A DNA stretch of 64,000 bases from Rhizobium rosettiformans (GCF_016806065.1 NZ_CP032405.1:2384001-2448000); one strand, 5' to 3'; positions 46,832 to 57,104 are shown, counted from the stretch's first letter. Numbers and translations are program-made. The notes: generated by a model from the sequence alone, not told the origin.

Positions 46832-47809
46832 TTGATACGGGCCTATCGACGAGACGGAAGTGCCGAAATCATCGGCGCCGAGCCTCAAGCCAGCAATTTC
46901 CCCGATGACATCATCTGGATCGACCTGATCAAGCCGAGCCGCGACGAGGAGCACTTCGTCGAGAGCCGGATCGGCATTCCACTTCCGACACCGGAAGAGC
47001 TGAAGGACATCGAACCGTCCAGCCGGCTGTATGTCGAGCACGATGCGATCTACATGACGGCCTCGCTGCTCTACAGAGCCGATTCCAGCTATCCGTTGCT
47101 CACCGACGTCGCTTTCATTCTCCATCGCGGACGCCTGATCACCATCCGCTATGCCGAGCCCAAGGCCTTCGAACTCTTCAGTGCGAGCCTCCTGCGCCTG
47201 AACGGACAGTGCGACACCGGCGCGAAACTGCTCGGCCATCTCTTGGAGACGATTGTCGACCGGACCGCCGAGATCCTGGAAACGCTGGCTTCACGCCTCG
47301 ATGCGCTCTCGATCACGGTCTTCGTCAATCGCAAGGCCGCCAAGCGCCGTCCGCCGCGCTTCCTGGAAGACAAGCTGCTCGATATCGCCAGCCATCATCA
47401 GCTTGTAGGCAAGGTGCGTGATAGCCTCGTCTCCTTGTCTCGCCTGGTTCTATTCCTGCAGTCGCAGCCGGCGGTGCGCCGGGAGGAAGATGCCGCCGAA
47501 CTCTGCGGCCTGGTTGTCCGCGACCTTCAATCCCTTGGCGAGCACGCGGCTTTTGTCGCCAACAACATCACCTTCATGCTTGATGCCTCGCTCGGCCTCA
47601 TCAATGTCGAGCAGAATGCCATCATCAAGATCTTCTCGATCGCCTCGGTGGTCTTTCTGCCGCCGACCCTTGTCGCGTCGATCTACGGCATGAATTTTGA
47701 AGTCATGCCCGAACTCGCATGGAACTTCGGATACCCCATGGCGCTTTTTGCCATGCTGCTCTCCGCCATCATCCCCTTCTTGTTTTTCCGTTGGAAAGGC
47801 TGGCTCTGA
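46832..47809 (+). CDS. corA: CorA-family divalent cation transporter
   Basis: A 325-residue magnesium/cobalt channel. The cytoplasmic funnel (about 1-260) precedes two transmembrane helices at the C-terminus (FSIASVVFLPPTLVASIYGMN and LAWNFGYPMALFAMLLSAII), with the signature GMN selectivity motif in SIYGMNFEVMPE. I assign a TTG start (46832-46834) with AAGGTGA seven bases upstream; this fits CorA length. An ATG at 46784 would add 16 residues and lacks a good ribosome site. kup follows after 15 bases. Confidence 0.93.
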   Translation: MIRAYRRDGSAEIIGAEPQASNFPDDIIWIDLIKPSRDEEHFVESRIGIPLPTPEELKDIEPSSRLYVEHDAIYMTASLLYRADSSYPLLTDVAFILHRGRLITIRYAEPKAFELFSASLLRLNGQCDTGAKLLGHLLETIVDRTAEILETLASRLDALSITVFVNRKAAKRRPPRFLEDKLLDIASHHQLVGKVRDSLVSLSRLVLFLQSQPAVRREEDAAELCGLVVRDLQSLGEHAAFVANNITFMLDASLGLINVEQNAIIKIFSIASVVFLPPTLVASIYGMNFEVMPELAWNFGYPMALFAMLLSAIIPFLFFRWKGWL

Positions 47810-47824
47810 CGAGCCTGGTATCCC

Positions 47825-49726
47825 ATGCCACAACTCGATCACCAGCCCGCGGCTGGTCCGAAGGATGCACGCAGTCTTTTTCTTCTAGCCCTCGGTTCGG
47901 TCGGTGTCGTCTACGGCGACATCGGCACCAGCCCGCTTTATGCCTTCCGCGAGGCCCTGAAGCCGATCGGTGTCGACGGCATCACCCGCGTCGAAATCAT
48001 CGGCCTTATCTCGCTGATGATCTGGTCGCTGACGATCATCGTCACGCTCAAATATGTCCTCTTTCTGCTGCGTGCTGACAATGACGGCGAAGGCGGCACC
48101 CTGTCGCTTCTGGCGCTGCTCTCTAAGTCGGCAAACGGTCACGGCCCGGTCCTGATGGTGCTGGGCCTGATTGGCGCCGCACTCTTCCTCGGCGATTCCA
48201 TGATCACGCCGGCGCTCTCGGTCTTGTCGGCCGTCGAGGGCTTGAAGCTCGTTGCGCCGGATATGTCCGATTACATCGTGCCGATTTCGCTTGCGATCCT
48301 GATTGGCCTTTTCGCGGTCCAGTCACGCGGTACGGCAGCCGTCGCCCGTTACTTCGGGCCGATCACGGCGCTCTGGTTCATCGTCATGGCAGCTGGCGGC
48401 ATTATTCATATCTTTGATGACATCGGCATCTTTGCCGCCTTCAATCCATGGTATGCGGCAAGCTTCCTGCTGCACGAAGGCTTTCTCGGCATTGTTGTCC
48501 TCGGCGCCGTCTTCCTCACCGTCACGGGTGCGGAAGCGCTCTATGCCGACCTTGGACATTTCGGCCGCAAGCCGATCCAGCTTGCCTGGTTCGCGCTCGT
48601 CTTTCCGGCGCTCGTGCTGAATTATCTGGGGCAGGGGGCGCTGGTCCTCAGCGATCCCTCCACGGCCTCGGATCCCTTCTTCCTGATGTTTCCATCCTGG
48701 GCGCTGCTGCCGATCGTCATCCTCGCGACCTTCGCCACCATCATCGCCAGTCAGGCCGTGATCACCGGCGCGTTTTCGCTGGTTCGCCAGGCGATACACC
48801 TCGGCTTCCTGCCGCGCATGCAGATCCTGTTCACGTCCGAAACCCAGAGCGGCCAGATCTATCTGCCCTCGGTCAACACACTTCTGCTCGTCGGCGTGCT
48901 CTCGCTGGTTCTTCTCTTCGAAAGCTCGGAGGCGCTCGCCACCGCCTACGGCATCTCGGTAACCGGTGCCATGGTGGTGACGACCGTCATGGCTTTCGAA
49001 TTCGTTCGCAAGAGATGGAACTGGAGCCTGGCGCTCGCAGCCGCGGTGCTGACCCCGTTACTCCTTCTCGAATTGGTCTTCCTCGGCGCGAACCTTCTGA
49101 AGATCCATGATGGCGGCTACATACCGGTCCTCTTCGCCGCAGCCTTCACCGTGGTCATGTGGACCTGGCGCCGCGGCACGGCGATCCTCTTCCAGAAGAC
49201 CCGCCGCGACGATGTCCCGCTTGAAGCCTTCATCGCCATGATCGAGAAGAAGGGCGAACACGGCCCGACCTGCGTCGCCGGCACGGCCATCTTCCTGACC
49301 AGCGACCCGACCTGTGCGCCGGCCGCCTTGATGCACAATCTGAAGCACAACCATGTCATCCACGAGCGCAACATCATCCTGACGATCCGCACACTTGGAC
49401 GCCCCCGGATCGCCGAGGTGGATCGGTTTGCGGTCGAGGAATTGTCCGAACGTTTCTCGCGGGTCGAGATCCGCTTCGGTTTCATGGAAACGCAGAACGT
49501 CTCCAAGACGCTGGCGAGCCTCCGCCGTGGCGGGTTGAAGTTCGACATCATGTCGACCTCCTTCTATCTCGGCCGTCGCAAGCTGGTCGCCGGCCAGGGC
49601 ATGGGCATGCCCCACTGGCAGGACCGGCTTTACATCGCGCTTGCGGAGGCAGCGGCCGACCCGTCCGACTATTTTCGCCTGCCGGCAAACCGCGTGATCG
49701 AACTCGGATCACACGTCATCATCTGA
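47825..49726 (+). CDS. kup: Kup-type potassium uptake transporter
   Basis: A 633-residue inner-membrane K+/H+ symporter. About 12 hydrophobic helices are visible, starting [27 protein letters not shown], the Kup signature (GDIGTSPLY), then [20 protein letters not shown] and [15 protein letters not shown]. The C-terminal hydrophilic domain runs from about residue 455. It forms a cation-transport pair with corA, 15 bases upstream. Rhizobia often have two or more kup copies. Confidence 0.96.
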   Translation: MPQLDHQPAAGPKDARSLFLLALGSVGVVYGDIGTSPLYAFREALKPIGVDGITRVEIIGLISLMIWSLTIIVTLKYVLFLLRADNDGEGGTLSLLALLSKSANGHGPVLMVLGLIGAALFLGDSMITPALSVLSAVEGLKLVAPDMSDYIVPISLAILIGLFAVQSRGTAAVARYFGPITALWFIVMAAGGIIHIFDDIGIFAAFNPWYAASFLLHEGFLGIVVLGAVFLTVTGAEALYADLGHFGRKPIQLAWFALVFPALVLNYLGQGALVLSDPSTASDPFFLMFPSWALLPIVILATFATIIASQAVITGAFSLVRQAIHLGFLPRMQILFTSETQSGQIYLPSVNTLLLVGVLSLVLLFESSEALATAYGISVTGAMVVTTVMAFEFVRKRWNWSLALAAAVLTPLLLLELVFLGANLLKIHDGGYIPVLFAAAFTVVMWTWRRGTAILFQKTRRDDVPLEAFIAMIEKKGEHGPTCVAGTAIFLTSDPTCAPAALMHNLKHNHVIHERNIILTIRTLGRPRIAEVDRFAVEELSERFSRVEIRFGFMETQNVSKTLASLRRGGLKFDIMSTSFYLGRRKLVAGQGMGMPHWQDRLYIALAEAAADPSDYFRLPANRVIELGSHVII

Positions 49727-49752
49727 CCGGCCCAACATACCTCCATGAGCTT

Positions 49753-49790
49753 CAGGACCGTCGGCATGCCCGGCGGTCCTGCCATTTTTG
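49753..49790 (+). terminator. Intrinsic terminator after kup
   Basis: CAGGACCG (49753-49760) pairs with CGGTCCTG (49774-49781), with partly paired loop bases, followed by CCATTTTTG. Confidence 0.75.
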
Positions 49791-49918
49791 CCCTGCTGCT
49801 CCCAAAGCTGTGATCGCGCATTAACCAAGCATCAAGGTTAACGAGAGATATTCCTCTAATGTAATCCTGTTTGGGTTCGAAGCGTCGGACCCGTGTCAGC
49901 GTGTGTTGGAGTGTGGCC

Positions 49919-51094
49919 TTGCGTCCCAAGTTTCGTCCTTCGAAGAAGGTCCTCTCCCGACTGGAGAACTGGACCTCTCCCCTGGTCTTCGGCCTTGCGT
50001 CGTGGCTGATCTTCCCCACCGTCGCCGCTCAGGCCGATATGGCGGGCCTTCTGACCGGTCTCGACCGCGGTGCCAGCAATTGGCGCATGGTGATGACGTC
50101 GACGCCGGCCGGCTCGATCCACGAAGCCAGTCTCGCCTTCTCGGAAGGGGAGGCGTCCGAGGCGCTGTCCGGTGGTGCTGGCTTGATCCTGCCCGACGGT
50201 CGCCGCATCGCTTTCGATGGCGGCAAGGCCGATCCTGATTCCTTGCCGGACGAAATGCGTGTCACCCGCGACCAGAAGAAGGGCCGGGTCATGGCCGTCG
50301 AGCCCATGCTGCCGCCGCGCGCCTTCTCGGCCGGATCTATCTTGCAGCGGACGAGCTCGCTTATGGAGCCGGAGCTCAAGACACCGTCCGTCTTTGCCCG
50401 CGAGGAAGACAAGTCCAAGCCCGTCGAACTCGCAAGCTTCTATTTCAAGCGCGAAAAGCCGGTCGCCGATCCCTCACTGTCGCCGATGATTGCAGATCTC
50501 GTGACCAATTCCGTGCCTGATGTGCTGGCGACTGCCTATGCGCCACCGGCCCCGGACTATGCGAGCGTTTCGCCCTTCGACAGCATCCTGACCGACAAGC
50601 AGCAAGACCAGGGCCGTTTCATCCCCGATATCGATCCCGAGGATCACGCCTGGGCCGCGACGCCGCTGCCGGCGGCCGTCTTTTCCGACAAGGAACAGAA
50701 GTGCCTGGCGGAAGGCATCTATTTTGAAGCCCGTGGCGAATCGGTGAAGGGCCAGGCGGCCGTCGCCCAGGTCATCCTCAACCGGGTGCGCAATCCGCAT
50801 TATCCCGACACGATCTGCGGAGTGGTCTATCAGAACGAAAATTGGCGCAACCGCTGCCAGTTCTCCTTCGCCTGCGATCGTATCCCCGACATCGTCACGT
50901 CTCCGCGCCACTGGAAGATTGCCAAGGAGATTGCCATGGCCGTCACTGCCGGCAAGATCTGGTTCAAGGATGTCGGCTCCGCCACCCACTACCACGCGAC
51001 CTATGTGAAGCCCGCCTGGGGCCCGACGATGAAGCGCGTGGACAAGATCGGCAAGCACATCTTCTATCGCACCTATGGCGGCGGCTGGAGCTGA
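49919..51094 (+). CDS. Cell wall hydrolase, SleB/Hydrolase_2 type
   Basis: A 391-residue exported protein. A basic N-terminus and hydrophobic segment (FGLASWLIFPTVAAQA, residues about 24-40) act as signal or anchor; a poorly conserved middle region follows; the C-terminal Hydrolase_2 domain (about 275-385) has KCLAEGIYFEARGESVKGQAAVAQVILNRV with the catalytic Glu in EARGE, and FSFACD, VGSATHYHATYVKP. It resembles spore-cortex and cell-wall amidase/transglycosylase SleB/CwlJ. I set the start at a TTG (49919) with GGAG seven bases upstream; other in-frame starts lie up to 49871. Confidence 0.9.
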   Translation: MRPKFRPSKKVLSRLENWTSPLVFGLASWLIFPTVAAQADMAGLLTGLDRGASNWRMVMTSTPAGSIHEASLAFSEGEASEALSGGAGLILPDGRRIAFDGGKADPDSLPDEMRVTRDQKKGRVMAVEPMLPPRAFSAGSILQRTSSLMEPELKTPSVFAREEDKSKPVELASFYFKREKPVADPSLSPMIADLVTNSVPDVLATAYAPPAPDYASVSPFDSILTDKQQDQGRFIPDIDPEDHAWAATPLPAAVFSDKEQKCLAEGIYFEARGESVKGQAAVAQVILNRVRNPHYPDTICGVVYQNENWRNRCQFSFACDRIPDIVTSPRHWKIAKEIAMAVTAGKIWFKDVGSATHYHATYVKPAWGPTMKRVDKIGKHIFYRTYGGGWS

Positions 51095-51101
51095 AAACCC
51101 T

Positions 51102-51296
51102 TCAGCGCTGCCTGTCGAGCCAGTTCGACAGCAGCGGCACGACCAGGAATGACAAGGCATAGGTGAGTGGCACCGTGACGAAGATGTAAAGCATCGGCGT
51201 CAGATTGCCTTCCGGGCCGAAGGCGAATGCTGCCTGCACGCCGATCATCCAGCCGAGGATGACACTGATCAGGATGCGGACTAGAAAGCGCGTCAT
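51102..51296 (-). CDS. Small hypothetical membrane protein
   Basis: A 64-residue protein with two hydrophobic helices (LVRILISVILGWMIGVQAAFAF and MLYIFVTVPLTYALSFLVVPLL) joined by GPEGNLTP. The ATG at 51296 is preceded by GGGGGGAAGAG; upstream in-frame ATGs to 51467 give an Arg-rich, unlikely N-terminus. No family name can be given. It converges with the cell wall hydrolase gene, seven bases apart. Confidence 0.7.
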   Translation of the reverse strand: MTRFLVRILISVILGWMIGVQAAFAFGPEGNLTPMLYIFVTVPLTYALSFLVVPLLSNWLDRQR

Positions 51297-51546
51297 CTCT
51301 TCCCCCCGGGCAGGACGTCTCCCAGGAGCCTCCCATGTCCGTCCCCGTTCCGCAATCGTCACGCATGCCCGCCCTGAGCCTGCAATCAACCGACCCACAC
51401 GTCTCCGTGAATGTGGCAGATTCTGGTCCATGGTTGCGACGGATTGACCGGATTTGTCGTCCGTCATCTGCGACGATTCTGCATCTTGGACTTAAGTCTA
51501 TGATTTTTCGGGGTTAATTTGTGGTGAAACTTGGTGCTGTCACGCC

Positions 51547-51575
51547 TTGACTATGCAGGGGCTCAAAATTATGGT
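51547..51575 (+). promoter_or_regulatory. Predicted promoter of the ATP synthase Fo operon
   Basis: TTGACT (51547-51552), 17 bases, TATGGT (51570-51575), about 105 bases before the atpI start codon. The -35 is near-consensus, the -10 is moderate. Confidence 0.45.
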
Positions 51576-51679
51576 GCGCCCGACTTCAAAGCGGGCCAGA
51601 AGGGTTTCTATCTCGCCGTTTCTGCATTCAATTCGGGCGCATAAACGGCGCTTGAGACAGGCGACGGTCGGAGAAAGCC

Positions 51680-52042
51680 ATGACGGACCACCGGGAAGAA
51701 GATCTGGAAGAGCGCCGCAGACGGCTGACCACGGAACTCGCTGAGCGGGACGCCAAGGTCAAGGACGACGAGCGAGCCGAGATCAATGCCGACCAGACCC
51801 GTAAGGGATATGGTATGGCAATGAAGATCTCGAGCGAATTCATCTCCGCCATCATTGTCGGTGCCCTCCTGGGTTATCTTTTCGACTACTTTGTGGGCAC
51901 GGGGCCGTGGGGCATGATCGTCATGCTTATGATCGGTTTCTGCGCCGGCGTGTTGAACGTCATGCGCGTCGTCGGGGTCGTGGCATCGCCACATCCTGCG
52001 GATCGCAGACTGGACTTGGACGACAAGGGCAACGGTCGCTGA
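51680..52042 (+). CDS. atpI: ATP synthase protein I
   Basis: A 120-residue membrane protein with two helices (ISSEFISAIIVGALLGYLFDYF and WGMIVMLMIGFCAGVLNVMRVVG) after a highly charged, helical N-terminus (EEDLEERRRRLTTELAERDAKVKDDERAE). AtpI helps assemble the c-ring and is first in the Fo operon of alphaproteobacteria. The order atpI-B-E-F'-F supports the assignment. Confidence 0.93.
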   Translation: MTDHREEDLEERRRRLTTELAERDAKVKDDERAEINADQTRKGYGMAMKISSEFISAIIVGALLGYLFDYFVGTGPWGMIVMLMIGFCAGVLNVMRVVGVVASPHPADRRLDLDDKGNGR

Positions 52043-52099
52043 CGCGCCGGCCCGGAAACGAGAATGACCGCTTCGGCGGCGAAAGCGAAAGAGCAGAAC

Positions 52100-52849
52100 G
52101 TGGCAAACGATCCCACTTCCCAGTTCCTTGTGAAGCCGATTGTACCGATCGAAATCGGCGGGATTGATTTTTCGTTCACCAACGCATCCCTGTTCATGGT
52201 GGCAACCGTTGCCGCTGCGTCGGGCTTCCTCTACTTCTCGACAGCCAATCGCGGCCTGATCCCGACGCGCATGCAGTCGGTCGCCGAAATGGCCTATGAG
52301 TTCATTGCCTCCATGCTGCGCGAAGGTGCTGGCGCCAAGGGCATGCACTTCTTCCCGATGGTGTTCTCGCTGTTCATGTTCGTCCTGACGGCAAACCTGC
52401 TCGGCATGTTCCCCTACTTCTTCACGATCACCAGCCAGATCATCGTGACCTTCGCGCTGGCCCTGTTTGTGATCCTGACGGTCCTGATCTACGGCTTCTA
52501 CAAGCACGGACTGCACTTCCTCTCGATCTTCGCGCCGTCTGGCGTGCCGGTGGCCCTGTTGCCGCTGGTGTCTGCAATCGAGGTCGTGTCCTTCCTGTCG
52601 CGTCCGATCAGCCTTTCCGTCCGTCTTTTCGCCAACATGCTGGCCGGTCACATCACGCTGAAGGTCTTCGCAGGCTTCGTCGTGTCGATGAGTGCTGCCG
52701 GTGCCGTCGGCGTCGCAGGCTCCATCCTGCCTCTCATCATGACGGTCGCCATGACCGCTCTCGAATTTCTCGTTGCCTTCCTGCAGGCTTACGTCTTCGC
52801 GGTACTGACTTGCATGTACCTGAACGACGCCGTGCACGGTGGTCACTGA
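52100..52849 (+). CDS. atpB: ATP synthase Fo subunit a
   Basis: A 249-residue integral membrane subunit forming the proton half-channels against the c-ring. The essential Arg is in the helix [20 protein letters not shown], and the C-terminal helix is [22 protein letters not shown] prefer the GTG at 52100 ([20 protein letters not shown]), which matches the N-terminus and length of rhizobial subunit a, over the ATG at 52064, which would add 12 residues. Confidence 0.95.
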   Translation: MANDPTSQFLVKPIVPIEIGGIDFSFTNASLFMVATVAAASGFLYFSTANRGLIPTRMQSVAEMAYEFIASMLREGAGAKGMHFFPMVFSLFMFVLTANLLGMFPYFFTITSQIIVTFALALFVILTVLIYGFYKHGLHFLSIFAPSGVPVALLPLVSAIEVVSFLSRPISLSVRLFANMLAGHITLKVFAGFVVSMSAAGAVGVAGSILPLIMTVAMTALEFLVAFLQAYVFAVLTCMYLNDAVHGGH

Positions 52850-52921
52850 GAATAAAGTCGCTGGCCCCGGTGTCCCGGGTGTCAAAAACAGCCGCAACAA
52901 CCCATTCGAAGGAGTATCCAT

Positions 52922-53149
52922 ATGGAAGCGGAAGCAGCAAAGTACATCGGCGCGGGTCTCGCATGCCTCGGCATGGCTGGTACGTCCCTCGCTCTCGGCC
53001 GTATCTTCGGTGACTACCTGACCGGCGCACTGCGCAACCCGTCTGCTGCTGACAGCCAGTTCGGCCGTCTGGTATTCGGCTTCGCCGTTACGGAAGCTCT
53101 GGGCATCTTCTCGCTGCTCATCGCTCTCCTTCTCCTGTTCGCCGTCTAA
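52922..53149 (+). CDS. atpE: ATP synthase Fo subunit c
   Basis: A 75-residue proteolipid with two hydrophobic helices. The rotor-ring signature is visible: a Gly-rich first helix (IGAGLACLGMAGTSLALG), polar loop with RNPSAADS, and the proton-binding Glu in the second helix (FAVTEALGIFSLLIALLLLF). The ATG follows AAGGAG. High expression is expected relative to the other Fo genes; the spacing from atpB is 72 bases. Confidence 0.97.
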   Translation: MEAEAAKYIGAGLACLGMAGTSLALGRIFGDYLTGALRNPSAADSQFGRLVFGFAVTEALGIFSLLIALLLLFAV

Positions 53150-53230
53150 TAACGGCTGGAGTTTGAGATCACGGCGCGCCGACAAGGCAGCCGTGATCTC
53201 GCGCATTTGAGCATACACCTGGAGGTGAGC

Positions 53231-53821
53231 ATGTTTGTGACCCCCGCCTTTGCCCAGGAAACCCCGGCAGAAGGCCAGCTTCACACAGAGACCGGCGTGG
53301 CCCACGACGAGGCTCATGGCGGCGGCGTGTTCCCGCCGTTCGATTTTTCGACCTATCCGTCGCAGCTTCTGTGGCTGGTGATCACGTTCAGCGTGTTCTA
53401 CATGCTCATGCAGAAGGTCATCGTTCCGCGCCTTGGCGGCATTCTTGAGAACCGCCACGACCGCATCGCTCAGGATCTCGACGAGGCTGCTCGTCTGAAG
53501 TCCGAAGCCGATGCCGCCATCGAAACCTACGAGCGCGAGCTGACCGCGGCCAAGGCGAAAGCCGGCCAGATCGCTTCTGCCGCTCGTGACGCATCCAAGG
53601 CCAAGGCCGATGCGGAGCGTGCTGCGATTGAGACGGAACTCTCCGCCAAGATCGCCGCTGCCGAAAGCCGCATTGCCGATATCAAGGCGCGCGCTTTCGC
53701 GGAAGTCGACACGATCGCCATCGACACCGTTGGCACGATCGTTGAAGAACTGATCGGCGCCAAGTCGACCGCAGCCGACATCAAGGCCGCCGTCTCCGGC
53801 GTCGCCAAGCAGGGAGCGTAA
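53231..53821 (+). CDS. atpG: ATP synthase Fo subunit b'
   Basis: A 196-residue peripheral stalk subunit. One transmembrane helix ([20 protein letters not shown], about residues 48-67) is followed by a long Ala/Lys/Glu coiled coil. As usual in photosynthetic and many other alphaproteobacteria there are two diverged b subunits, b' and b, in tandem. GGAGG precedes the ATG at 53231 by five bases. The N-terminal [14 protein letters not shown] looks like a cleavage site but lacks a hydrophobic signal core. This b' gene is also called atpF2 or atpX. Confidence 0.92.
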   Translation: MFVTPAFAQETPAEGQLHTETGVAHDEAHGGGVFPPFDFSTYPSQLLWLVITFSVFYMLMQKVIVPRLGGILENRHDRIAQDLDEAARLKSEADAAIETYERELTAAKAKAGQIASAARDASKAKADAERAAIETELSAKIAAAESRIADIKARAFAEVDTIAIDTVGTIVEELIGAKSTAADIKAAVSGVAKQGA

Positions 53822-53826
53822 GCATC

Positions 53827-54306
53827 ATGGACGCTTCATTTTTCGCACTCGTTGCCCTCGTTCTCTTCTTCGTCCTGCTCGCCTACCTGAAGGTACCGGG
53901 CATGATGGGCAAGGCTCTCGACGAGCGCGCCGACAAGATCCGTGACGAACTGGCCGAGGCCAAGCGTCTGCGCGAAGAGGCCCAGCACCTGCTGGCCGAG
54001 TACCAGCGCAAGCGCAAGGAAGCCGAAGCCGAGGCTGCAGCCATTGTGGCTGCCGCCGAGCGCGAAGCGGCTGCCCTGACCGCGGAAGCCAAGCAGAAGA
54101 CCGAAGAGTTCGTTGCACGCCGCAACGCGCTTTCCGAGCAGAAGATCAAGCAGGCCGAGACTGAAGCCGTGAACGCCGTTCGCGCCGCAGCCGTCGACCT
54201 GGCGATTGCCGCTGCCGAGAAGGTTCTGGCTAAGAAGTCTGACGAAGCCGTGCAGCAGACGCTGTTCAAGGCCTCCGTCGGTGAAGTGAAGTCGCGCCTG
54301 AATTAA
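53827..54306 (+). CDS. atpF: ATP synthase Fo subunit b
   Basis: A 159-residue subunit with an N-terminal membrane helix (FALVALVLFFVLLAYLKVPG, about 5-24) and a coiled-coil stalk (ELAEAKRLREEAQHLLAEYQRKRKEAEAEA-like). It pairs with b' as a heterodimeric stator. It is the last gene of the Fo operon; the F1 genes (atpHAGDC) are not in the window, which fits the split arrangement of alphaproteobacteria. A terminator follows. Confidence 0.95.
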   Translation: MDASFFALVALVLFFVLLAYLKVPGMMGKALDERADKIRDELAEAKRLREEAQHLLAEYQRKRKEAEAEAAAIVAAAEREAAALTAEAKQKTEEFVARRNALSEQKIKQAETEAVNAVRAAAVDLAIAAAEKVLAKKSDEAVQQTLFKASVGEVKSRLN

Positions 54307-54340
54307 GGCCGGCCGACTGCCGACATCATCTTCATTCTGA

Positions 54341-54375
54341 CGCCCCGATCGGTCTCCGCTCGGGGCGTTTTCTTG
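54341..54375 (+). terminator. Intrinsic terminator of the Fo operon
   Basis: CGCCCCGA (54341-54348) pairs with TCGGGGCG (54360-54367), followed by TTTTCTTGTT. Confidence 0.88.
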
Positions 54376-54477
54376 TTCGGCTGAGGGCCGTCGAGTGAAG
54401 CAGCGTGACCTTTGATCGGCTGTGCCTCGCCGACGCACATGCGCGGGCAAGATCGTGGCTAAGCGCGGACAAGGATT

Positions 54478-55152
54478 TTAGAGATTTTCGTCCGCTGGCG
54501 CTGCGATTTTCAACGGCCGGAAGCTCATCCGATGCAAGGGGCAGGGGCCGTGCGTCGCGATGGCGCTGCGGTGGCGATCCGTGCCGTATCCGGCATGGAC
54601 CTCGAAACCATAGCCGGGATAGACGAGACCTGCCCTCACCATCATGCGGTCCCGCATCACCTTGGCGATGATAGAGGCGGCGGCGATAGAGACCGATCGC
54701 GCATCGCCCTTCACGACGGCCTCGCCGGCGCAAACCAGGCCGGGGGGAACATCTCGGCCATCGGCCAGCACATGCCGGGCCTCGTGGTCGAGACCGGCGA
54801 CGGCCCGGCGCATGGCATCGAGGCTCGCCTTGCGGATATCGATGAGATCGATGCGCTTAGGCGAAGAGGACGCAATCGAAACTGTCGCCTCGGCCAAGAT
54901 ATGCTCATAGAGCACGTCGCGCTGGGCGGCGGAGAGCTTCTTGGAATCGTTCAGCCCATCAGGGATCCGCTTCGGATCGAGGATCACGGCTGCGGCGACC
55001 ACAGGGCCCGCCAGAGGACCGCGGCCGGCCTCATCCGTCCCGGCCACCGGCCAAAGGCCTTGACGCTTGGCGCGGCTCTCCAGCGAGAAATCCGGGACAA
55101 GCGGCATGTCTGGAAAGAGGCCAGGAGAATCGGGTGGCGTGCGACGTTTCAT
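54478..55152 (-). CDS. rnhB: Ribonuclease HII
   Basis: A 224-residue endonuclease that cleaves RNA in RNA-DNA hybrids and removes misincorporated ribonucleotides. The catalytic DE pair is in [20 protein letters not shown], followed by [13 protein letters not shown], and the later acidic residues in [24 protein letters not shown]. The ATG at 55152 gives [16 protein letters not shown]; an ATG at 55212 would add 20 residues with no support. Confidence 0.95.
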   Translation of the reverse strand: MKRRTPPDSPGLFPDMPLVPDFSLESRAKRQGLWPVAGTDEAGRGPLAGPVVAAAVILDPKRIPDGLNDSKKLSAAQRDVLYEHILAEATVSIASSSPKRIDLIDIRKASLDAMRRAVAGLDHEARHVLADGRDVPPGLVCAGEAVVKGDARSVSIAAASIIAKVMRDRMMVRAGLVYPGYGFEVHAGYGTDRHRSAIATHGPCPLHRMSFRPLKIAAPADENL

Positions 55153-55293
55153 GCGGCAGAAATCGCACGCGCACCCGACCTCCTGCAAGTCCCCGGTCCC
55201 GATCGCGATCATGGCGAAGGGGGCGGCTTACCAGGGACTACATCCGGTGCGAGGCGGCGGACAACGGCACCGGAAAACAAAAACAAACCCAAA

Positions 55294-56451
55294 TCAGAGC
55301 AGCGACAGTTGCACGCCGTCGCTATTGGGCGAGATGAACAGGTCTTCCCTCAAATGCAGGCTGCGACGCATCAGACCGAGTCGCTTGGTCGCCATCTCGA
55401 AGCGACGGCTGATCTGCCACGCATAGGGACCGGCCCCCTTCATCCGCTTGCCAAATTCGGCATCATAATCCTTGCCGTCGCGCATCGAGCGCACCAGCGA
55501 CATCACGTGCCGATAGCGATCCGGGTAATGCTGCAGCAACCAGTCACGGAAGAGCGGGCTCACTTCGAGCGGCAGGCGCAACAGCACATAACTCGCCTCC
55601 GTCGCCCCTGCGGCTTTGCCGCTGTCGAGGATCCGTTCGATCTCGTGGTCGTTGAGGGCCGGAATAACGGGCGCCATCATCACGGCCACGGGAATGCCGG
55701 CCTCCGACAGGGTCTTGATCGCCTCCAGCCGCTTGGCCGGCGTCGAGGCACGGGGCTCCATCGTGCGTGAGAGCTTGCGATCCAGTGTGGTCACTGAGAT
55801 GCCGACCTTGACCAGCCCGCGCTCGGCCATCGACTTTAAGATGTCGATATCGCGCAGGATGAGCGCCGACTTCGTCACGATCACCACGGGGTGGTTCGCC
55901 TTGTCCAGCACTTCGAGGATCTGTCGCATGATGCGCCATTCCCGCTCGATCGGCTGATAGGGATCGGTGTTGGTGCCGATCGCGATCGGCTTCACCTTGT
56001 AGCCCGGCTTCGACAGTTCTCGTTCCAGCAGGCGCGGCGCATCGGGCTTGGCAAACAGCTTTGCCTCGAAGTCGAGACCTGCCGACAGGCCCATATAGCT
56101 GTGGGTCGGCCGGGCAAAGCAGTAGATGCAGCCGTGCTCGCAGCCCCGGTAGGGGTTGATCGACCGGTCGAAGGGAATGTCGGGTGAATCGTTGCGGGTG
56201 ATGACCGTGCGCGGCTTCTCGACCTGAACTTCGGTCCGGAAGGGTGGCATGTCCTCGAGCGTGTGCCAGCCGTCGTCGAAGGCGACGCGTTCCTGGCTCT
56301 CGAACCGGCCGGCCGGATTGATCCCGGCCGCACGTCCGCGCCGCCGATCGATCTCGATCCGCATGCCGGACGCATTCATCAGTGCATCGGCAATATCTGC
56401 CGTATTGCCGGGCTGAAATGCAGCTTGGCTCACAAGAGACAGCTCGGTCAT
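55294..56451 (-). CDS. Radical SAM protein, PA0069 / SplB-like family
   Basis: A 385-residue radical SAM enzyme. The 4Fe-4S motif is YRGCEHGCIYCFARPTHSY (C-x3-C-x2-C), followed by a TIM-barrel with IGTNTDPYQPIEREWRIMRQIL and GISVTTLDRKLSRTMEPRA. It resembles spore photoproduct lyase-like proteins of unknown reaction, common in proteobacteria. The ATG at 56451 is chosen. It lies about 140 bases downstream of the rnhB start, in the same direction, so the two may be co-transcribed. Confidence 0.92.
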   Translation of the reverse strand: MTELSLVSQAAFQPGNTADIADALMNASGMRIEIDRRRGRAAGINPAGRFESQERVAFDDGWHTLEDMPPFRTEVQVEKPRTVITRNDSPDIPFDRSINPYRGCEHGCIYCFARPTHSYMGLSAGLDFEAKLFAKPDAPRLLERELSKPGYKVKPIAIGTNTDPYQPIEREWRIMRQILEVLDKANHPVVIVTKSALILRDIDILKSMAERGLVKVGISVTTLDRKLSRTMEPRASTPAKRLEAIKTLSEAGIPVAVMMAPVIPALNDHEIERILDSGKAAGATEASYVLLRLPLEVSPLFRDWLLQHYPDRYRHVMSLVRSMRDGKDYDAEFGKRMKGAGPYAWQISRRFEMATKRLGLMRRSLHLREDLFISPNSDGVQLSLL

Positions 56452-56582
56452 GTTTGGCTCCTCGCGGGCGTTGCCGCCTCGCTCAATGACTTTATTCCTA
56501 GCGGCAAAAGGAGAACAATGCAAGAACAAACTTCAAGAAACTGGCTGTGGCAAAACTTTGTGCAATGCGATAGATATAGGCA

Positions 56583-57104
56583 ATGCTGACAGTGATCATG
56601 GAATGCCACGACCAGGAACCCGAGCTCGCACAGACCTTGTCCGTGCTGGTGGCCGGCGCGGTCGAGGGTCTGGTCAGCGATGTCATCGTGCTCGATCACG
56701 GCTCGACCGATGGCTCGTCCGTGGTTGCGGACGCTGCGGGATGCCGCTTTTATCAGCAATGGGACATGAAGCATGTGCTGGCGACAGCGCGGGGCGAATG
56801 GCTGCTGCTGATCGAACCGGGCGCGCGGCTCGGGCAGGGTTGGGTGGATGAGGTTGCGGAATATGTCGCGCTCAACAAGGCGCCGGCCCGGTTCTCCGAA
56901 TCGCGGTTATACCGGCTGCCCTTCTATCGGCGGCTCACGCGCTCGACGCCGCTGCTTGAGAATGGCCTGCTGATCCCGAAGCGTCAGGCACAGGGGCTCG
57001 CAGGTGAGGGCAGGGAGCTGTTACAGCTGGCCCGCGGCCATAAGCCCCGCCGTCTCGACTCCGAGATCATTCCCTCCTGGGTCGCCCGCGAAGCGCGCCG
57101 CTAA
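56583..57104 (+). CDS. Short glycosyltransferase family 2-like protein
   Basis: A 173-residue protein with the N-terminal half of a GT-A fold: MLTVIMECHDQEPELAQTLSVL, the VIVLDHGSTDGSSVVADAAG segment (aligned with the DDGSTD motif of GT2, here DHGSTDG) and ARGEWLLLIEPGARLGQGW in place of the DxD region (IEPGAR, no DxD). The catalytic aspartates are thus incomplete, so it may be a degenerate or regulatory GT2. Followed directly by the convergent moaB. Confidence 0.75.
   Translation: MLTVIMECHDQEPELAQTLSVLVAGAVEGLVSDVIVLDHGSTDGSSVVADAAGCRFYQQWDMKHVLATARGEWLLLIEPGARLGQGWVDEVAEYVALNKAPARFSESRLYRLPFYRRLTRSTPLLENGLLIPKRQAQGLAGEGRELLQLARGHKPRRLDSEIIPSWVAREARR

Noticed and set aside
53231..53290. 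Signal peptide on ATP synthase subunit b'
   Set aside because: AFAQE looks like a cleavage site but only eight residues precede it and there is no hydrophobic core; the membrane helix comes later.
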